From Amaranthus tricolor (Eukaryota; Streptophyta; Magnoliopsida; Caryophyllales; Amaranthaceae): a stretch of DNA of 64,000 bases. How positions within the stretch are numbered: position 1 is the stretch's first letter; every line of letters starts with the position of its first letter. The DNA is taken from positions 11,788,241-11,852,240 of the forward strand of contig NC_080056.1 of NCBI RefSeq assembly GCF_026212465.1, in the 5' to 3' direction. A program made the translations under genes and the position numbers. Below, one piece after another: positions 35,745 through 46,842 of this stretch. Under the pieces are notes generated by a model. It was not told where the DNA came from and searched no databases. It worked only from the letters and a program-made list of their open reading frames with translations.

Positions 35745-36277
35745 AGTTGGTTGCATAAAATTCCCAATGAAGCATCATAAAAAAAAAAGAGGGTCAGGAA
35801 TCAACCTCAAAATTTTGATTGAAAATCAATTATTGCATGGATCAGGTAAACACGTAATGAAGTTTGTACTATGAATATTCTCTTGTTTGCATGTTGTTAG
35901 TTTGATCAGACCACAGCAATATGTTCGTTATTTTCTTTATAATTTTTTTTTATTTCATAATTCATCATTCTTCTATTTTGTTTTCATATTTTATTTTAAT
36001 ATTCATATTTCATAATTTATTCATATTTCACATTTTTTGTACGGCCAACTTAAATTAACAACAATGGGAAACGGTTTTCAATCCCATCTCTTCAAAATCT
36101 TTCCATATCAAACGCTATGATTAGAACATTAAAGGGATTGGACTTGAGGTAACCGTCACTTCACCACTTTATTAACCTTTCCCGTACTTCACACTTCACA
36201 CGCCTTCTCAATTCCTCTTCAAAAAACCGTCTCAAGAAACCATCCCCCTTCTTCTTTCAATCTTTCAAAATTCAAAC
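35745..36277 (+). other. Spacer between pol and the envelope-like ORF
   Basis: AT-rich and non-coding. It contains a purine run AAAAAAAAAAGAGGG near 35780-35795 that resembles a polypurine tract. No frame of note. Confidence 0.6.
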
Positions 36278-38004
36278 ATGAAAACTCCAAAATCAAGCAA
36301 GAAAATGTCTAAGTCAGGAAAGAAAGCCTCTAAATCTCACCAAAACATCCAGCCAAAACCCTTAAAAATTGTTCATCCACCCCCATTATTGAACGCTGCA
36401 CCATTACCATCCCAAGAAACTACTGAAAATATTGGAACAAAATGCAAAACATTCTCACCAAAAAGTGAATCATCCTCCAAAACGGCCAAGCGTTTCAAGC
36501 AAGTTGATCCTAACAGTGCTGAAGAGATTGCAAAGGAAATGTCTGTCGGATTTGGGGTAGATAAGTACTGGTATGACTCTACACACTTTCCTCAACTTCA
36601 TACTATTTTACAAAATCAAGAATGGGAGATTTTGATGACAAATTTTAGTTGCAATTCCCTTTTTCCAAATCTTATGCGAGAATTCATTTCAAATTTCTCA
36701 AATGATTGTGGGACGTGTTCTAGTAATGTCAAGAACATCAAAATAGAATTTAACAGTGCATTGTTGGGCGAATGGTTTAGTGTTCCTAATGTTGGTTTTG
36801 ATACATATTGCGTTGGTACAAAAATAGTTTTTTCTGGAATTAATGAAAAGACAATTTTTAAATTTTTGGGGGTTGAACAAAAGAAAGGGAAGATCAGTCA
36901 TAATATTCTTTCTCCATTGCATAAATTACTGTATAATGTTGCACGTAGATTTATTTTGCCCTGAAACTCTAAAAGGAGTGAAGTAATTTTACGTGATGCA
37001 ACCTTAATTTATTGCATGGATAATCACATAAAGATAAATTTTCCGTCATTGATGATATCGCATTTTTCTGATTGTATTGAGAAGAAAAATTTGTTGGTTA
37101 TGGGGGGCTGTTGACTTGGATTTTCAGAAAGTTTGGTGTACCATTGGATGGGCTGGAGTTCCCAATGGGACCCAATATGAAAATTGGTGCAAGGTGTCTG
37201 AAAAATTTGCATCTAAAATTAAATAATGAAGGGGTGTTAGTAAATGAATTAGAAGAAGTAGTTGTTATAGGTTCTGATGAGGAGGAAATAGATGAAGAAG
37301 AAGAAGAAATTGAAAAAGAAGTAAAAATAAAGAAAGAAAAAGGATAAGAAAAAGAAGAAGAAAAAGAAAAAGAAAAAGAAAAAGATGAAGAAGTAGAGGA
37401 GGATGAACAAGGACCTGTTCCCACTGAAAAAGGAAAAGAGAAGGAACAGGAGGAGGGGACAAGAACTGAGGGGGAACAAGGAGAGGAAGAAGCTTTAGGA
37501 GAAGAAGTGCCTCATGATCTCTGTCATGATTCCAGTGATGAAGAGGTTGTGATTGCATTAAGGAGGAAGGGTAAAGCTATTCAAAGAAAGAGTATGAGGC
37601 TTGCTTCAAAACATAAGGATGCAATGGTTGATGATATCACTGAAACCATTCCTGAGCCTACTTCAAATGAACCTCCCTCTCCCAAGCCAACCACATCATC
37701 ACCACATCTCAATCCATCACCACCTCCATCACCAATACAGTCTACACCACCACCTTTTCAGTCACACACTTCACCTGATGTAGGTTGTACTAACTATGAT
37801 TCTGTTCCTGCAGCTTCTTTAGACTCTGTCCTCTCTAAGCTAAATGAACTCCAGTCTCACTTCCTTGCATTTCAAGACGAAACTCGTGTCTCCCTTGCTT
37901 CAATTGTTGATCAGCTTAACCAGATGGAGAGCCGTCTAGGTGCCAAGTTGGACACAGTAGAAGTACAGACTGAGTTCGTTGATGAAGAAGAGACTGCCTC
38001 TTGA
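36278..38004 (+). pseudogene. Envelope-like third ORF of the Sirevirus, broken
   Basis: It starts at ATG 36278 with a Lys/Ser-rich basic N-terminus. A globular region follows (to ~37250) of the kind called env-like or putative plant transposon protein in Sireviruses. Then comes a highly charged Glu/Lys stretch (~37270-37480), a Pro/Ser-rich stretch (~37660-37790) and a C-terminal coiled-coil-like segment (SKLNELQSHF, DQLNQMESRLG) ending in TGA at 38002. Breaks: TGA at 36962, a frameshift in the G6 run near 37101 with a nearby TGA, and TAA at 37345; the frame from ~37111 to 38004 is otherwise continuous. I see no clear signal peptide or membrane segment. Role in these elements is unknown. Confidence 0.75.
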
Positions 38005-38822
38005 ACCCTCTCCCTATGTTTTTAAGATTTGATTGGCTGTTACATTTCACAAACAATTTCACCTTTTACTTTGTACCATTTGGGGTACATTGTTGTTGTA
38101 ATGTTGAACAATTGCTACTTTTCTTTCTCTGCTTTTATTAATGGTCTGTGACAACTCACTATATGCAGGTTTGATTTTTATTCATGGCACTTACTCTTAT
38201 TATTGTTTCTTGTTTTCATCACTGACAAATCTATATGGTTTGTGCTGAGGTTTGATAACCCCTAATTCTTTTTGATTGATGACAAAAGGGGGAAGATTAT
38301 GCACAAACTTAAGAAGAAGCAGTGAATACACAGTAACATATCTTGGTTGATTTATATTGTTTCTTATTGATGATAATGTGCTGTGTTTATGTTTTCTTAT
38401 AGATGATAATGTGCTAAGTTTATGCTAGCTTAATGATCATCTGTGTTTTCAAGATTGATGGATATTTATTTGTTTTTGTGAATTTGTTTGTTTTTGTGAA
38501 CTTGTTTTCAAGTTGTTTTTGTTGAAAATACTTAATAATTTGTGTTAGTTTTATTATGTTAGTTTAATTATGTCAGTTTAATTAATTCCAGTTTATTTCA
38601 TTTAAGTTTTAGATTAATTAATTTTGAAATTTTTTTTAAAACATATTTGATATTATGGAGTAAATTGTTTTATTGTGAATGCTTGGTAAATTATAATTTA
38701 ACGAGTTGATTTGCTAAGTTATTTAGAGTTGCTTTAATCTCTAGTATGCTCTAACAATTTTGTTTTACTCTATTCTACTTAAGTTTGTTTATAAAGTTTG
38801 TCCTCATCAAAAAGGGGGAATT
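38005..38822 (+). other. 3' untranslated region of the Sirevirus with two polypurine tracts
   Basis: Non-coding, T-rich. AAAAGGGGGAAGA at about 38285-38297 and AAAAAGGGGGAA at 38808-38819 are both preceded by GATGACA or CTCATC. The second directly abuts the 3' LTR and is the plus-strand primer; duplicate purine tracts are a known Sirevirus trait. Confidence 0.85.
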
Positions 38823-40039
38823 TGTTGGCCTCTTAAGGTTTTGATAATGACTTCACTTTTAAATAAACAAACATATTTTTAGAGATTGTTTTGTAGGTAT
38901 ATATCCGATTTTGTTGTGATCGTTGATGAAGCCTATGACTTGGTTCGTGGAAGTTGTACGTGTCTTAGAATATCCAAGAAGTTAGATAAATGCTTAGGAT
39001 GTTAAAAGTAGACAGACGGTCTACTGTTCCCAAAGTTGATAATCTGACAGAAGTTGTAGATGGAGACAGTACACTGTTCCCACGTCGCAGGTCTGGAGAA
39101 TAACATCGACTGGAAAATTTCGAATTAATTATTTTCTGTTTTTAAGTTGATGTAATGGGTTAGACTTAATTTAATTGCTTAAATTAATTAGTAAGTTAAT
39201 TGGCAAATCTATTTTTAGGTTTTCTAAAAATAGCCCAAGACTTTTTCTTAATTAGATTTAGATCTCCTATTTTTAGGATCTTATGTTTTAAACTCCTATG
39301 CTATTTTTAGCATTAAGGAAACTGGTTTTTCTCTGAGCAAATAACAGTCGGACACTTTCTTAATTCCACCACCTTTTGTTTTGAGAACGTAGGGAAGTGG
39401 AGGTCTGTGTGAGATAGTGGACGTTATGCTTATGGTAACTGCTGGCTGTTCCCACTATAAATAGAAGGGACTTTGCTCGAACCAAAAAGAATCCAAGAGA
39501 ATCCAAGAGAAAAAAAAGGAGTGTCCATTAAAGGGAGATCATCTTAAGAAAAATATTTTCAGTTTTCCAATGCCAATTAATTAATTATATTTTTCTTAAG
39601 TAATTATTTTAATTTTTAATCTCTTGAGAATTGGCCTTGTAAGGGTTAATGAGTGTTTTGTTGTAATTAGACTTGTGGGAAGTCTAAGGGAATAGAGAAG
39701 AGAAACGTGAGAAGAGAAAGAGAAGGAGAATAGAGAAAGAGAATTAGGCCTAGAGTAGAGAAGCTTCGAGTGAAGCAAACATTATTTTGTGTAATTGTAA
39801 TTGATTGCCTTAACATAGTGAGAATTTTGAAATCCCGGGGGGTCGTGGTTTTTCCTTATTATTAGGCCAAGAAGGTTTCCACGTAAAATCTTTGTCTCTT
39901 TTTATTTCTTGCTTCTTAAGTTTAAGTTTTATTTTGTTTGTTAAAATTCCGCAAGTTAGAGCAAAAACGTAGTACAATTCAATACACAACAATTCACCCC
40001 CCCTCTTGTTGCATTTGATCATCTCTTCATATTCCAACA
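38823..40039 (+). repeat. 3' LTR of the Sirevirus element
   Basis: 1217 bp, starting TGTTGG and ending CCAACA. It carries the same three CTGTTCCC octamers (39024, 39074, 39446) and TATA box as the 5' LTR. Confidence 0.95.
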
Positions 40040-40620
40040 ATATTATTATTAACTTTATCATACAATATACTAATTCATAAGCACTTTGTGCCATTTGTCA
40101 CTATCACAATGCATTTTACAAGCATGTTGTGACAAGTGTCCTACTTACAATGTAATTTTTAATTAAATGCAAATTATCAATGAAGAGTTTTATTTGATGT
40201 ATTTGTAATTGTAATATAACAATTTAGTGACGACATAAACTCCACAAATTCATACTAATATAAATATTGAATGTTAATCTAACTTGCAAATTCATGTAAG
40301 ACTAATTAATGGAAGGTAATTATTTTTTAACAACTCCCTTCATATTCCCAAATGCAATACATTATAAAGTGAGAGCTTACTAAAGGTAACAAGTTTGATA
40401 AATGAAGTTAAGAGTAATACATTAGAAGAAATTTATGCAATCTAATCTAATCTTATATATTATAAATTTTCAATAAAAGAGATATCAAAGATACTCATAG
40501 TATGTAATATGCAAACAAAGCACACATGTAACAACATTATATAGTACAATTGAAGACTTTTCAATTACTACTACTTTCAATTGTCATCAAGAACATAGGA
40601 CTTCACTAATATCAGTATAC

Positions 40621-40750
40621 CATCATCATTATCATCATCATACCTAGTATATTCCGTCATAGGAACATGAATAAGGTATATGGGGGGAAGGAATGCAGCA
40701 ACTCATACCCAAAAAGAAGAGAGTGCGGCCAAAGAGTCCATCGGCAATTT
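40621..40750 (-). mobile_element. SINE-like repeat, copy 3
   Basis: Same block order as the copies at 12781 and 15800: an ATG-type tail (CATCATCATTATCATCATCA on +), then AGTATATTCCG, GCAACTCATACCC, GTGCGGCCAAAGAGTCC, ATCGGC. It lies on the - strand like the other two. No clear target duplication. Confidence 0.55.
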
Positions 40751-41533
40751 TAGTATTCCTTTTCGAGATTTAATTCTAGCATCCAATTTAAGAGGCAATA
40801 TCTAATCATAATATCTTTTCAAGTGTCTCACTACGATAACATCATAAGCACTTTATGTATTATGATTACATTTAGTATAAAATGGCTAATGCTTAAGCCT
40901 TAATTGATAATCATCATGCATATCCAAAAAGTGGTTAAATGTTTCATATGAGTACTTTGCTAAATTTTGTCAAATGTTCTACATGTTCTGAATTGAATCC
41001 AAACAGTTTGTCCTACATTTTCAAACTATGTTTAGTCGTTTCACTTAAACTAAGAGTACTATATTTTCATTTTAATGTTAATTACGTAGAATAATCTAAT
41101 CTTTTATTGATTTTTCTGTAATAACTTTAACTTTTTATTAACCATAAATAATTCAACTTTTAGAATCACTTATCCAAGAACATTATTGCCCAAATGGTAA
41201 CTTATTTTTACAGGTTAGTTGCTACAATAAATTTTTTAAAAAAATATTCAAAATTAATAGTTAAAATCAAAAAATAATCTTACTTGATTTCTCTTTTTTA
41301 TTTTCTTTATTCATTTTTTATAACTTAATCTTATATATATATAGCAACAAATTAGGATTAGGGAACAAGGAGTAAATTAAACCACATGCTTTGTCTACAA
41401 TCCAAGCAATAAGATAATAGACATACAAGCACAACGGGAAGTGCAAAATTAATTATTCGTGTTTTGTTTTGATCTTCTACATTTTTGAAATAATTCACAC
41501 AAGCAAAGATAAATTTATCATTGATACATGTTC

Positions 41534-41534
<1 letters not shown>

Positions 41535-41607
<73 letters not shown>
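41535..41607. repeat. (TTA)n microsatellite
   Basis: About 24 uninterrupted TTA units. Confidence 0.95.
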
Positions 41608-41609
<2 letters not shown>

Positions 41610-43479
41610 TTCAAGCAACTAATTTATCAAGTAAGAAACAACTTGCTGCTAGTCTAATATTAGTAAAACATTACTAATGATATTTATCTAACTTCTAAAT
41701 TAGCGGTTAAAACTAATTTTAATACATTAATAATAATATCAAATTGAAATTAATTAATTCCTAATTTGAATGACTAATATAAACAGGATTCAATTCCATT
41801 AATAAAAAACAGATTTGTTCATCCTCATAAGACATCCGATTAGTCTATGCAAGTCTCAACAGCCACTAAATGGTTGCTTTTTGAATAGCAAGCTAGCCAT
41901 TTGTTTTATATGTCAAAGATCATAATCAATGCTTTTCTTCATCGTTAGTTTTAAACTAATTGTTGATTTATATTATTATTATATATGTTTAAATGGAATA
42001 AAATAAAATAGGAAAAAAGGGGAGGAAAATAATTAAAGGGATGACAATGAAATGTTGTAAGAAAGTAGATAGTGTTAGTAGAGGAAGATGATTTATACTC
42101 CATATGTTAAGAATATTCGACAGAAACTAAGTGACAAAAATTAACGTTACAATGTGATAATGATAGTTGGAATGTATTATTAAGGATTTAAACAAATAAA
42201 CAATACTTTTTTTTTCACGTAAAAATATTTTATTTTAGGAGAGAGATTTTTTAGATGCGAAGAAAGATATTTTAAAAAGTGTTTTTTAAAGATATATTAA
42301 AAGTAATATGTATTCATATGAGATTTTGTTATATTCATTTTAAAAATGTTATATTTCTTATTTTATATGATCTTTATAATTTTTTTATAATGATATTTAA
42401 AAGATATTGAGAATTAAAATATACTTTGAAAATCATGAAAAGGTAAAGTGAACCAAAACAAACTGAGTAATTAACTTTTCCATATTATTAATGTCGGTTT
42501 TCATTTAGTTTGAGTCTTTTAAATATTCTATTTAGTTTAAGTAACATTATAAACAAAAATTTCTAATAAATAACCGCAATTTGTAAATCACCATAAAAAA
42601 AGAAAAAGAATAATATTAAACTAAATAAAATCAAAAAAGATAAATTAAAGTAATAAAAACTCTCACCCTATCACATTTTACTACATAAGAGTAATTCAAT
42701 AACCTCATAAATAACTGTTATTTACTAAGACTTTCTTCCTGACATATGAAGTAGTTTATGTATAAACCGAAAATTTTATTTCAAATATTTTTAAAACTAC
42801 AATAATTATAATTTCTCTATATGGAAAAGCAAGAATAGACAAAGACAAGACATAATTTTAGGATCAAATAATAATTTAGTAGGATGCATTATTAGTTGAA
42901 TCATACTTGTTATATTTGACTTTTTACACAATCTAATATTTTATTTTGATAATTTTTATATCAAATTATACACATGTGATTATAAAAAGTTAATATTATG
43001 AAAGTATGCGATTAGACGATTCAAATAAGATCTCACTTGACTATATTTTTTATAACACATTAGTAGCAATATATAAAATAAGGTTGAATAATGAATATTG
43101 TCAATAATACAAATGTAAAGAGTATTTCAGAAAGGAGGAAGTATAGTAATAGCTCTTTTATTTTGATTTGATTGTAAAATGAACTTGTCGCCCACCAAAA
43201 ACCGAGATTAAGGGCACTGAATTTGAAGTAGATCCATGCATGATGACTATGATGAGGTGTAAATAACTCATAAGTCACTAAACTCATAAGTCACTAAATA
43301 TATTTCATTTATGTTACTAAACATCGCCACCCCCTCAAAATTATGTATTTGCCCCTGGAATTTAAAAAGTTATAAAATTACCACTGCACTTAAAACTTAA
43401 TTAATAAATGTAAATCACACTTAGTAACACTATTAACAATTAAATGCAGAAGATTTTTCTATATATATCGAATTCTGAG

Positions 43480-43623
43480 ATGCGTATGAAGTACGAATTA
43501 AAACACGGTACTATCTCTCTAAAAACTCTTAAAGAAGTTGTCAACCGTAATTGGTTAAATATGGCTAACGAAAGCGACTATAAATCGGATGCGGTACGTA
43601 AATTTTTCGATTTGAATCGTTAG
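43480..43623 (+). CDS. Small ORF of 47 codons, possible exon or gene fragment
   Basis: ATG at 43480 to TAG at 43621, in AT-rich DNA. The peptide is Lys/Asn-rich with phrases KYELKHGTISL and VVNRNWLNM and ends RKFFDLNR. Codon use looks less random than in neighbouring frames, and the MULE-like exon follows 740 bp downstream on the same strand. It may be the 5' end of that transposase gene or a chance frame. I do not recognise it. Confidence 0.25.
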   Translation: MRMKYELKHGTISLKTLKEVVNRNWLNMANESDYKSDAVRKFFDLNR

Positions 43624-43649
43624 AAATTTTAAAAAAATATAATAATATA

Positions 43650-43740
43650 TCGCACAAAATTGGGCAATTGAACCATGGTTTACTCGCACAGTTTTGTGCG
43701 ATTGAACCATGGTTCAATCGCCCATTTTTATGCGATTTGT
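43650..43740. repeat. Hairpin array with CCATGG palindromes, related to the 656-838 array
   Basis: Units like TCGCACAGTTTTGTGCGA alternate with TTGAACCATGGTTCAA palindromes; a CGCACAAAATTGGGCAA variant comes first and TCGCCCATTTTTATGCGA last. The logic is that of the array at 656-838 (CGCAC/GTGCG hairpins with palindromic spacers), but the spacer palindrome is CCATGG rather than CCTAGG. Confidence 0.75.
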
Positions 43741-43769
43741 TATTATTATTTTATTTATTTTAATTTATA

Positions 43770-43772
43770 TAA

Positions 43773-43829
<57 letters not shown>

Positions 43830-43871
43830 GTTGTTGTTGTTGTTATTGTTGTTGTTTTAGTTATCGTAATT

Positions 43872-43948
<77 letters not shown>

Positions 43949-44064
43949 CGTCATTATTATTATTATTATTGTTCATTTTTTTTAAATTTTTTTCATTTTT
44001 TTATTTACGTAATTTTTTTTATTATTATTATAATTGTTGTTGTCATTATTAATTTTAGTTTTCG

Positions 44065-44151
<87 letters not shown>

Positions 44152-44176
44152 GTTGTTGTTGTTGTTGTTGTTGTTG

Positions 44177-44223
<47 letters not shown>

Positions 44224-44263
44224 GTAGTCATTATTATTATTATAATTATTTTTATCAATTATT
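43770..44263. repeat. Compound TTA/TTG microsatellite, ~490 bp
   Basis: Several long (TTA)n blocks (43776-43828, 43877-43915, 44068-44150, 44178-44223) alternate with (TTG)n blocks (43829-43856, 43916-43948, 44151-44177). The TTG blocks always sit at the 3' side of a TTA block. All long frames here are Leu, Tyr/Cys or Ile/Thr homopolymers and are not genes. Confidence 0.95.
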
Positions 44264-44364
44264 TTTTTTAATATTAGTATTGTTATTAATTTTTGTTATA
44301 ATTATTATTTATATTTACGTCATTGATGTAATTAATTTATATTATTTATATTTTAAATTTGCAG

Positions 44365-45204
44365 GAGTTTGAAAACTTTGGAGACAACGTAGACTACTCC
44401 GGTAGCTTTGTTACGGATAGGGAATTTATTTTCGTAGATGAGTTACATAGTTGGGCCGATGCGATAGCAATAACAATCGGTTTTCAATTTACATGTGCTT
44501 CTTATAAAAAGAAAGAAGGACGTTCTAGAGTTAGTGTCTATTTAAGATGTCACCGCTATGGTAATATTAGGGGTGATGTACATAATGTAGATAATACTTC
44601 CCGACCGGGTTCTAAAAATAGAAGTTGTGGGTGTAAATTTTTGATTATAGGAAGTAGTCGTAAACTAGGAGAAAGACCTTGGACGGTAAGGGTATGTCCT
44701 GGTGAAAAAGGAAAACATAACCACCCGTTCTTTGTCTACAGAGATGGTCATGTAAGGGCGAATAGGATCAATGTAGATATCCGGGAGCACATACGACAGC
44801 TTAGTGCAACCGAAATGCAACCGGCCTTTATTATGAATTCTATTAGAGATAATTTTCCTGGTTTTTATGCTAGTATGAATCAGATATATAATATTAGGCA
44901 ATCAATAAGGAGGGAAGAGATGGAGGGTAGGACTCCCCTTCAACACTGTCTTCATATGGCCACTGAACTTAATTACGTGGTCTGGACAGACTTGGATATC
45001 GAAGGGCAATTGAGCAGACTTTTAATTGCAAATCCTACCTCTATCCAAATGATACGTACGTGGCTGTATGTTGTGCTGATAGATACAACGTACAAAACGA
45101 ACAAACAAAAGTGGCTGATGTGTGTGTTTTATATATTATTTTCTACCATACTCCCATTGTATTTTCATAGCATTTCTCGCGTATTTTGCTCAATTTCCTA
45201 TTGA
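44365..45204 (+). pseudogene. MULE/FAR1-type transposase fragment
   Basis: An open frame follows a good splice acceptor (TTTGCAG, 44358-44364), without a convincing ATG. It has a FAR1/WRKY-GCM1-like zinc-binding region with YLRCHRYG, SCGCKF and a HNHPF motif (about 44540-44730). Next comes a helical region (LSATEMQPAF, IYNIRQSIRREE), then the start of the MULE transposase core, VVLIDTTYKTNKQKW, containing the first acidic residue of the catalytic triad. The frame then runs into non-homologous sequence at ~45117, possibly an intron donor (GATGTGTGTG), and ends at 45204. The rest of the DDE domain and a SWIM finger are absent, replaced by an Athila-like LTR. It is probably a truncated transposon gene rather than a host FAR1 gene. 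Confidence 0.65.
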
Positions 45205-46577
45205 TTTTTATGCTTGGTTGGAGTGTTTGTTTCCTATATATTTTGTAGGTACAAAGCTCTAATTATGCTAGTAATCGACTCTTGGAGCGAGATTTTCAAG
45301 TTGGAAGGTCATAAGCTACTCAAAGGTCATTTTTGTGCTGACCAGGTCTCATACCCGGCTGGGTGAGCCTCTCATACCCGGGTGGGTTTCCACATACCCG
45401 ACCGGGTTTGCACTTGACACTTAGAAGAATTTGAAGATGCCATTTGGAAGAAAAAGTTGCCACTCGCACCCGGTCGGGTTTCCACATACCCGGCCGGGTG
45501 AGCCTCTCATACCCGGGTGGGTTTCTAGACACTCGGCTAGGCTTCCATTGAAGATCAAATTGCTCTGCTGCGTACCCGGGCGGGTTTCCACATACCCGAC
45601 CGGGTTTACTCTTGAACTTAGAAAATTTTTGGTCTTGAAGATTTAGTTTTGCTTCGCATCCGGTCGGGTTTCCACATACCCGGCCGGGTCTTGCAGTTAT
45701 TTTTTATAGTAACTTCCCATATCCTCCGATCTCTTTTAAGGAGGATATAAATAGCTTTTGAGGGGAATTTGGAAGGATAGTTTTTTTTCTCTGTTTTGAG
45801 GGTTTGATATTGAAGGGATTTCTCATATTACTTGCCATGGGGGATTTTTAATCAACACTTGGACATTGTAATTTTAATTATATTGAAGGTATTAGTTTTA
45901 ATTCTAATCTCTTGTTCTTGTTTAGTGATATTATCTTTGAATGTTTGTTTCTCCATTAAATTTGAATTTAATTTTCTCCATGAATTTAATTGTTGAATCT
46001 CTTGTTTGTTTTAATATGCTTAGTGAGTAGTTTTATTTCTAGGGTTTGGTGAAACTATGCAAAAGGTCATGATTCTTGTTTGATTTTAGGATTTAAATTT
46101 GGTTTGTCTAGGCGATTCAATTGATGGGTTTTAGATTGATTGCATGTTTGGCCAATTTGCAACTTTTATTCGCTCAATTCTATAAGCGAGAGTTGCGAGT
46201 TTGAGTGAACGATTTCCTTCTTTGAACAATTAAGCTTTAATCGCGATAGCTTGTTTTATTGTTTGATTGTCGAATTTGTTTGCGAGAGCAACATCTTCCT
46301 TCGCCTATATTCATTCCTATCCCAATTGTTGTTCATGAATCATGATCGATGCATAGTGAATCCTTTTAGCCCTAGGTTTTTGATTATTGAATTTTATTCA
46401 TCTCTTGTTTTTGCGTTCTACTTAGATAAACAAAAATCCAACATTTGATCGTTAGCAATAGTGAACTTGGTTCAAATTGTGACTTTATTTGTCCTTCCAC
46501 AGTGGTTCGACCCTACTTTCCCAACTATACTAGTTAGGTGAATTAGGAATTAGTTTTGGTAGTAAAACGACCTATCA
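45205..46577 (+). repeat. LTR of an Athila-like Ty3/gypsy element (5' border unresolved)
   Basis: The right border is set by TATCA at 46573-46577, six bases before the PBS. The left border is not evident and may lie close to 45210. It contains the palindrome array at 45350-45693, a GGATATAAATAG box (45742-45753) and a long leader. No second LTR is in the window. Confidence 0.6.
45350..45693. repeat. Array of 11 ACCCGG-CGGGT palindromes
   Basis: Eleven imperfect units of the form ACCCGGNCGGGT lie in 344 bp, mostly preceded by CAT and separated by TTTCCA or GAGCCTCT spacers. Variants include ACCCGGGTGGGT, ACCCGACCGGGT and ATCCGGTCGGGT. They sit upstream of the TATA-like box in the LTR, where a promoter/U3 region would be. 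Confidence 0.85.
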
Positions 46578-46582
46578 AAATT

Positions 46583-46600
46583 TGGCGCCGTTGCTGGGGA
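46583..46600 (+). promoter_or_regulatory. Primer-binding site of the Athila-like element
   Basis: TGGCGCCGTTGCTGGGGA, the sequence typical of Athila/Tat-type elements (reported as complementary to Asp tRNA), with one change from the usual GCCGGGGA. Confidence 0.85.
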
Positions 46601-46842
46601 AGGGCAACAGTTTTGCTTTTTGAATTTAGTGTTTGCTTTTGCTAACCCACTCGAGGAACAACTGTTCTTCGAGCGTATTTACGTTTGTTCTAGTGTTTTT
46701 GTGCATAACCAGGAGTGCCAACAAGCAACCGTTGCTTTTTGATCCTGAGGTTGAGGCAACTGCTCGTAGAACACACGTAAGTGCAAAGAAAAGGAGGGCG
46801 GAGGCTCGTAAACAAGCTAAACAGGCCTCTCAATCTCTTGAC

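Larger units (their letters stand above)
29506..40044 (+). mobile_element. Complete, defective Sirevirus-type Ty1/copia retrotransposon with target duplication
   Basis: LTRs of 1217 bp each (29511-30727, 38823-40039) start TGTTGG and end CCAATA (5') or CCAACA (3'). They are flanked by ATATT on both sides (29506-29510, 40040-40044). By eye the LTRs differ at 11 positions, ~0.9%, so insertion is recent. The order is PBS, gag, protease-integrase-RT-RNase H, then a third envelope-like ORF, then two purine tracts. This order (integrase before RT, ORF after pol, large gag with coiled coil, multiple PPTs) fits the Sirevirus lineage. All three genes carry stops, frameshifts or a deletion, so it needs proteins from a relative to move. 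Confidence 0.93.
40045..43440. other. AT-rich intergenic DNA with scattered repeats
   Basis: No supported gene. It contains SINE-like copy 3 (40621-40750), a half-arm of the foldback family (~41080-41230, TTATTAACCATAAATAAT phrase) and a (TTA)n tract. The remainder is featureless. Confidence 0.6.

Noticed and set aside
37249..37558. Ser-, Phe- and Leu-rich frames on the - strand
   Set aside because: Antisense of the Glu/Lys-rich part of the Sirevirus third ORF.
43675..44372. Long Leu, Tyr/Cys and Ile/Thr homopolymer frames
   Set aside because: They are translations of the TTA/TTG microsatellite and have no protein character beyond the repeat.
44365..45204. Host FAR1/FRS transcription factor
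   Set aside because: Only the zinc-binding part and the first acidic motif of the transposase core remain, and it is cut by another retroelement; a truncated MULE gene is simpler.
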